Assembly (NCBI GenBank): GCA_964452575.1
Contig: CAYVMN010000006.1
Coordinates: 1 to 43,827 of the forward strand
Length of the DNA stretch: 43,827 nt
From: CAYVMN01 sp964452575
GTDB taxonomy: Bacteria; Desulfobacterota; DSM-4660; Desulfatiglandales; Desulfatiglandaceae
Reading direction: 5' to 3'
Below the pieces are notes generated by a model. It made no database searches. It was given only the letters and a program-made list of their open reading frames with translations, and was not told the DNA's origin. Positions 39,621-43,827 of this stretch are shown here, piece after piece (the stretch's first letter is position 1; each line of letters opens with the position of its first letter). Made by a program: the position numbers and the translations under genes.

Positions 39621-41834
39621 TTAATGGGTGGTGGGGGCGTCAATACCATATTTCTTGAGTTTCACATAAAGGGTATTGCGGCTTATCCCCAGGATTCGGG
39701 CTACCTCTTTCTTGTTCCATCCATATTCCTCCAAGGTTTGCTGGAGGAGATGGCTCTCATGCTCGGCCAAGGTGCCGGAGCGAGTCTTTGAAGGTTGGGA
39801 CAGGTCCTTGTGGGCAGGCAGCAAAGCAGCGGGGAGATCTGTAACCTCGATCCGGCCGGTCTTTGCCAGAACGGTGGCATGCTCCACGCCATTTTCCAGT
39901 TCCCGGACGTTGCCGGGCCAGGGATATTCCAAGAGGCATCGCATCGCCTCAGGACTGAAACCTTGGATGTTCTTCCCTTGTTCCAGTGAAAACCGCTTTA
40001 AGAAATACTTTGCCAGCAGGGGGACATCATTTTGCCTTTCACTGAGCGGGGGAAGATGAATCGGAATGACATTAACCCTGTAATAGAGATCTTCCCTGAA
40101 CCTTCCTGCCTTCACTTCAGACAGAAGATCCCTGTTGGTGGCAGCCACAACCCTTACATCCACGGACTGGGTTTGTTCTCCCCCGACCCGCTCGAACTTG
40201 CGGGTTTGAAGGACTCGCAACAACTTGATTTGGGCTGAGGAAGAGATCTCTCCGATTTCATCCAGAAAGACCGTTCCCCCATCGGCCTGCTCGAAGCGGC
40301 CCCTTTTTTGGCGCACGGCACCTGTGAAGGCCCCCTTTTCGTGGCCAAAGAGCTCGCTTTCCAGGAGGTCTGCGGGATAGGCTGAACAATTGATGACCAC
40401 AAAAGGGTTATCTTTCCTATGGCTTAAGGTGTGAATGGCACGGGCAACGAGTTCTTTTCCGCTCCCGCTCTCTCCCTGGATCAGTACAGTGGCATCAGTG
40501 GGGGCGATATCGTCAATGAGGCGATAGAGCATCTGCATCTTGGGGTCCCTGCCAATTATATCTAGATATCCAGCAGAGACCTCCAGCCGGTTTTGCATAG
40601 CCCGTGCTTCCTCCTCGTGAACGATAGCCCTGCGAATGACTCCAGCAGCCTGGTTCAAGATGATGCCTATCGGCTCCAGTTCTTGAACCCTGCAGTGGCA
40701 TTGCTCCCCATTGGCGATAAGAAGCGCTCCAAGTGGCAGGTGTTCATGGTGTAAGGGGATGATGCTGAAGCGCGGAACTCTCAAGAAGTGATCCGGAACA
40801 ATAGTAGGGGGGAGCTGGATTTCGTCAAGGAACGAGGCACCTTTTTGCCCCTCCACTAGCGCCATGATTGATCGAATTCTCTCGGGCTCTCCCGAGGTCG
40901 TCAGGCCCTCTGGAGACGATATAAAGATCAGGTCTTGGTGGGTCGAAAAGAATAACAGGACCATCTCATGATCACACGGTAGCATGCCTTTGAACCGCTT
41001 GATGAGAAAGGCCCCCATCTCGTTCAATCCTTGGAGTGCACCGATTTCCTGGACAATGGAGCAGAAGAGCCGGGTCTGCTGATGGGCACGATCCAGCTCC
41101 ATGGTCTGCTCTTCCAGTCGATTCGTGTAATCCTCAATTCTTGCGACCATCCGGTTGAAGGATGAGGCGAGTAACCCCACTTCATCGTCTTTGACATCAC
41201 TCACCCTTATGCCAAGTTGTCCCGCATCGATTCTTTGGGTGGCCTCCGTGAGGGAGGCAAGAGGCCTTGTAACCCGTCGCACAAGAAGGAGTGCCCCGAT
41301 CAAGGCAAGTAAAAGAATTCCAAGGGTAAATGCCCCCATCTCGATCCAGAGCCTGTTTACACGGTCCCTGTATGGTGTCTCGGAGAAACCCAGCCGTAAG
41401 ATTCCTCCCTTTCCTTCGAAGATGGGATAGGCAATATCCAGATAACGTTCTCCGGTGGTGGAAACGATCTTCTGAAAGTGGGCTTTGTTATTGGAAGTCA
41501 TAATATTGGCACCGGGTAACTGGGCAGGAACCCCTTTCTTGAAGGTATGGGCCAGTATGCGTCCATCCCTTAAGGTAAAGAGGTAGGCAATTGACTGGTT
41601 GCTCCGAAGGTGATGATCCAGCATCTTCTGGAGTGAAACGAGGTCATTTATCAGGATCTCGTCTGCCGCCTGGAGCGCCACAGCATGGGCTACATTTTCT
41701 GCCTGGGCAGTCATCGCCAAAAGGAGGCTCTTGCTGTAGCGTTCTGTCACTAAGATAGATATGAGGATACCGCTCCCAATTACGAGCGCTGAGACAGCGA
41801 TTAGCAATTTGCCTTTAAGGCTTTTCGGGCGCAT
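39621..41834 (-). CDS. membrane-anchored sigma-54-dependent activator with HAMP and GAF-like domains
   Basis: 737 residues. Transmembrane helix 1 (about 9-29), a 135-residue periplasmic sensor, helix 2 (165-186), a HAMP linker (187-240), a GAF-like region (260-405), then an AAA+ domain: Walker A GESGSGKE (454-461), GAFTGA (501-506), which contacts sigma-54, and GGTVFLDEIGE. A Fis-type HTH (NKKEVARILGISRNTLYVKLKKYG) ends the protein. It has no kinase or receiver domain: sensing and transcription activation are in one chain, unlike two-component NtrC systems. ATG 41834 is used (GGGAGGT upstream). It overlaps the PhnD-like gene by 20 bp, implying a functional pair. Target: the promoter at 39326-39341. 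Confidence 0.9.
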   Translation of the reverse strand: MRPKSLKGKLLIAVSALVIGSGILISILVTERYSKSLLLAMTAQAENVAHAVALQAADEILINDLVSLQKMLDHHLRSNQSIAYLFTLRDGRILAHTFKKGVPAQLPGANIMTSNNKAHFQKIVSTTGERYLDIAYPIFEGKGGILRLGFSETPYRDRVNRLWIEMGAFTLGILLLALIGALLLVRRVTRPLASLTEATQRIDAGQLGIRVSDVKDDEVGLLASSFNRMVARIEDYTNRLEEQTMELDRAHQQTRLFCSIVQEIGALQGLNEMGAFLIKRFKGMLPCDHEMVLLFFSTHQDLIFISSPEGLTTSGEPERIRSIMALVEGQKGASFLDEIQLPPTIVPDHFLRVPRFSIIPLHHEHLPLGALLIANGEQCHCRVQELEPIGIILNQAAGVIRRAIVHEEEARAMQNRLEVSAGYLDIIGRDPKMQMLYRLIDDIAPTDATVLIQGESGSGKELVARAIHTLSHRKDNPFVVINCSAYPADLLESELFGHEKGAFTGAVRQKRGRFEQADGGTVFLDEIGEISSSAQIKLLRVLQTRKFERVGGEQTQSVDVRVVAATNRDLLSEVKAGRFREDLYYRVNVIPIHLPPLSERQNDVPLLAKYFLKRFSLEQGKNIQGFSPEAMRCLLEYPWPGNVRELENGVEHATVLAKTGRIEVTDLPAALLPAHKDLSQPSKTRSGTLAEHESHLLQQTLEEYGWNKKEVARILGISRNTLYVKLKKYGIDAPTTH

Positions 41835-42762
41835 GGGACCTCCCTTCAATCATTGCTAACGCCGCATTCATCTGCCGTATTGGTTCGTACCATTTTTCGA
41901 GAGGTTTTTCAAACCTGCTTATCATCAGTCTCTTGAGAATTCCCTGACCAGCCGGATCCAGATGCATAGAAAGAAGTAAGTCCCGGATCCGAGCCTTCTC
42001 CTTTGGGGGAAAATGCACGGAGACGACCAGGGGCGGGATTCCGTACGACTCTGACTTCTTGATGATACGTGTTCGGGATGTCTTCGCGGGGTCAATGTGG
42101 TTATAATATTCCCAGATGAGGCTATCTACCGAGGCCCCGTCCACGAGGTGCCTGGCAACGGCAAGGATTGAGTTGTCATGGCTATAGGTATAGATGGTTT
42201 CAGCAAAGAAAGATGCCGGCCGCTCACCTATCTGGGCCAGCCAATATGTGGGGACAACCCTGCCCGTATTGGAGTCTGGATCTGTAAAGGCGAAGACTCG
42301 TCCCTTCAGGTCCTGCAGTGTGGAAAAGGGGCTGTCTGAATTTACGATCAGATAGGCCTGGTAAAAATGGCTCCCGTGAACCCGGGGAGTGGCCAGCAGT
42401 TCAAAGCTATCTTTGCCTTTTCCCGCAACGTAAGGGCCGGAACAGATGAAGGCCAAGTCAATTGTCCCCTTGGTGAGGAGGTCATTTATTTCTCTATAGG
42501 TCTTTCGTTGTATAAGCTCGACCCCCCGGTCGAGCTTTCTGCCGATATAGTCCAAGAGCTGCCGGTAACAGGCAAAGGTCTCTTTGGGGGAGATCATAGC
42601 TGCCACGGCTACTTTCAAATGAGTGCGATCAGTAGAATGCTTTTCCGGTCTTTCGACTGCAACAGTCTTTGAAAAGTCTACCAGGGTAATTTCCTGATCA
42701 CGGCTACACCCCTGCACTAAGACGAAAACAGCAGCAGCCAAAATCAAAAATAGCCTCTTCAC
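41815..42762 (-). CDS. PhnD-like periplasmic binding lipoprotein, probable sensor
   Basis: 315 residues with a lipoprotein signal (hydrophobic core then VQGC, Cys19). The mature part is a type-II periplasmic binding fold of the phosphate/phosphite/phosphonate (PhnD) group: HLKVAVAAMISPKETFACYRQLLDYIGRK, KTYREINDLLTKGTIDLAFICSGPYV, and DPDSNTGRVVPTYWLA, in separate segments. No ABC permease or ATPase is adjacent. Instead the gene overlaps that of a membrane sigma-54 activator, so it most likely binds an oxyanion and signals to the activator, as PhnD-like modules do in TtrS (tetrathionate) or AioX (arsenite). Ligand unknown. Confidence 0.83.
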   Translation of the reverse strand: MKRLFLILAAAVFVLVQGCSRDQEITLVDFSKTVAVERPEKHSTDRTHLKVAVAAMISPKETFACYRQLLDYIGRKLDRGVELIQRKTYREINDLLTKGTIDLAFICSGPYVAGKGKDSFELLATPRVHGSHFYQAYLIVNSDSPFSTLQDLKGRVFAFTDPDSNTGRVVPTYWLAQIGERPASFFAETIYTYSHDNSILAVARHLVDGASVDSLIWEYYNHIDPAKTSRTRIIKKSESYGIPPLVVSVHFPPKEKARIRDLLLSMHLDPAGQGILKRLMISRFEKPLEKWYEPIRQMNAALAMIEGRSHAPEKP

Positions 42763-42794
42763 TCAAGACCCCTCAGAAAAAGGATCTTTTCCTA

Positions 42795-42831
42795 TTGACA
42801 ACGAATACCACAATGTGGTAATTCATGTCAA
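42795..42831. promoter_or_regulatory. symmetrical divergent promoter/operator between the PhnD-like sensor and the two-CW regulator
   Basis: A 37-bp near-palindrome centred on 42813: TTGACA (42795-42800) on the plus strand and the same hexamer on the minus strand (42831-42826) flank a perfect TACCACA-A-TGTGGTA core (42806-42820). Each TTGACA can act as a -35 pointing across the core to a weak -10 (GTAATT or GTATTC at 17 bp). One regulator binding the core would control both divergent operons. Confidence 0.6.
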
Positions 42832-42873
42832 CAATTTTTTCCGACGCCTCAATAGTCGGTCTTGAGATTCGGC

Positions 42874-43269
42874 ATGGACGGGGAAGAGTTTATATATTTC
42901 CGGAAGAGACTGGGAAAGACGCAAAAAGAGATGTCCCAGCTCTTAGGGAGTTCTCATAAGGCAGTCCAGGGCTACGAACAGGGTTGGCGATCCATACCGG
43001 TCCACGTGGAGCGACAGGTCTTCTTTTTGATCGCCGCACCAGGTATGAACGACAACTCGCTCAGGCCATGCTGGGAGATTAGGGATTGTCCCTCTGGCCG
43101 CAGGGAAAAATGCCCGGCCTGGGAGTTTCGGGCCGGCAGGCTATGCTGGTTCATCAACGGGACCATTTGTGAGGGAACAGTCCAGAAAGACTGGAAGGAA
43201 AAGATCAAGATATGCAGGGCATGCGAGGTTTTTGTTTCCTCGCTGCTGAGTGAGAAGGAGGGGTCATGA
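42874..43269 (+). CDS. HTH (XRE-like) regulator with two-CW cysteine domain
   Basis: 131 residues. The N terminus is an XRE-like helix-turn-helix (FIYFRKRLGKTQKEMSQLLG, then SSHKAVQGYEQGWRSIP). The C-terminal half is a cysteine-rich two-CW domain: CWEIRDCP, CPAW, LCWFINGTIC and CRACEVF, at least eight Cys with two Cys-Trp pairs, probably binding metal or an iron-sulfur cluster. A redox or sulfur-linked sensor is plausible. I start at ATG 42874; an in-frame TTG at 42862 is possible. Its stop overlaps the ATG of the MetY-like gene (ATGA, 43266-43269). It is divergent from the PhnD-like gene and may bind the palindrome at 42806-42820. Confidence 0.8.
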   Translation: MDGEEFIYFRKRLGKTQKEMSQLLGSSHKAVQGYEQGWRSIPVHVERQVFFLIAAPGMNDNSLRPCWEIRDCPSGRREKCPAWEFRAGRLCWFINGTICEGTVQKDWKEKIKICRACEVFVSSLLSEKEGS

Positions 43270-43827
43270 GCACAAAAAGGGCATATCAATTTGAAACCAT
43301 GGTTATCCACGCGGCACAGTCACCTCAAGACTGGGCGGGGTCCACCTTGCCTCCGGTCTTTCAGACAGCATCCCACCTGCACGAAACCGCGGAGAAGCTT
43401 AGCGAGACGTTTGCCGGAAAGAGGACCGATCACATATACATGCGGCTTACCAATCCTACCAACAGGGTGTTGGAGGAAAAACTGGCTGCCCTGGAGGGGG
43501 GGGCTGGCGCAGTGGTGATGGCATCGGGCATGGCTGCCATAACCAATGCCTGCATGGCACTTCTGCGCGCAGGTGATGAGTTTGTGAGCGGTAATTCCCT
43601 TTTCATGTCGACTTACATCCTTTTTGCAAATGTCTTCAAAAAATATGGGATTACTGCACGCCTGGTAGAATCTGCTGATATGGATGCAATAGAGAAGGCC
43701 ATCAATGAGCGGACCCGTTTTGTCTACCTGGAGACCATAGGAAATCCCAAGATGGATGTCCCTGACCTGACCCGTGCGGCAGAGATTGCCCACCAGAATG
43801 GAATCCCGCTGCTGGTTGATAATACCC
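43266..43827 (+). CDS. PLP-dependent O-acetylhomoserine sulfhydrylase / methionine gamma-lyase family enzyme (partial)
   Basis: The first 187 codons are in the window. MSTKRAYQFETMVIHAAQ, STLPPVFQTASH, YMRLTNPTNRVLEEKLAALEGG, MASGMAAITNACMALLRAGDEFV and YLETIGNPKMDVPDL are the first half of a Cys/Met-metabolism PLP enzyme; LLVDNT leads to the cofactor-binding Asp, and the PLP lysine lies beyond the edge. It either makes homocysteine from O-acetylhomoserine and sulfide or degrades methionine to methanethiol. GGAGGGG precedes ATG 43266, which overlaps the regulator stop. The coupling suggests sulfur-responsive control. Confidence 0.87.
   Translation, partial: MSTKRAYQFETMVIHAAQSPQDWAGSTLPPVFQTASHLHETAEKLSETFAGKRTDHIYMRLTNPTNRVLEEKLAALEGGAGAVVMASGMAAITNACMALLRAGDEFVSGNSLFMSTYILFANVFKKYGITARLVESADMDAIEKAINERTRFVYLETIGNPKMDVPDLTRAAEIAHQNGIPLLVDNT

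Overview
This 43.8 kb window looks like a chromosomal segment of an anaerobic Desulfobacterota-type bacterium (the old Deltaproteobacteria: sulfate reducer, sulfur reducer or syntroph). That assignment is inference from gene content: a branched-chain-type ABC importer mixed with acyl-CoA synthetases, a B12-dependent acyl-CoA mutase, EtfAB, an FmdE protein, an NrfD-type membrane molybdoenzyme and a two-CW regulator. Base composition is near half GC by eye, with a visibly GC-richer stretch over etfAB. I see no rRNA, tRNA, CRISPR array, phage gene or complete insertion sequence.

Region 1 (1-7533, minus strand) is a housekeeping operon read right to left: rpsB, tsf, frr, uppS, cdsA, dxr, rseP, tsaB and the start of psd (cut by the window edge). 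It covers translation, polyprenyl and phospholipid precursor synthesis, a site-2 protease and tRNA t6A synthesis. pyrH, normally between tsf and frr, is absent. A 25-bp perfect inverted repeat lies between tsaB and psd. Region 2 (7874-9291, plus) holds an unknown 83-residue protein coupled to a dGTPase-like HD hydrolase.

Region 3 (9331-22054, plus) is a catabolic block. A livG-H-M-K-F importer encloses one acyl-CoA synthetase gene. It is followed by a LEA2-type lipoprotein and a second acyl-CoA synthetase with a degenerate ATP-binding loop, then a strong terminator. A TetR regulator is next, followed by a two-subunit cobalamin-dependent acyl-CoA mutase in which all four substrate-pocket residues I checked are replaced. 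The likely theme is uptake of an organic acid, CoA activation and carbon-skeleton rearrangement of an unidentified acyl-CoA. Two intergenic gaps contain tandem 7-bp units arranged as inverted halves, and a third holds a REP/MITE-like inverted repeat.

Region 4 (22079-26263, minus) is an unusual set: a radical SAM/SPASM-like enzyme, a CarS (DUF46)-like lipid cytidylyltransferase, a MEMO-family protein with a signal peptide and a lone PilT-like ATPase. Region 5 (26332-31473, minus) carries etfB, etfA, a cyclic-nucleotide-binding-domain protein, an mnmA-like gene lacking one catalytic cysteine and a FabF-type ketosynthase.

Region 6 (31717-42831, minus) is a coherent respiratory and regulatory unit. 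A PhnD-like periplasmic lipoprotein and a membrane-anchored sigma-54 activator precede a region with two 17-bp operator-like palindromes and a good -24/-12 promoter. The promoter faces genes for a degenerate receiver protein, a four-cluster ferredoxin subunit, an NrfD membrane subunit, a Tat-exported molybdopterin oxidoreductase resembling tetrathionate/polysulfide reductases, a TorD chaperone, an FmdE protein and a MoeA-like protein with a cysteine tail. The window ends with a divergently transcribed pair (42874 to the edge): an HTH/two-CW regulator coupled to a MetY-like PLP enzyme that runs off the end.
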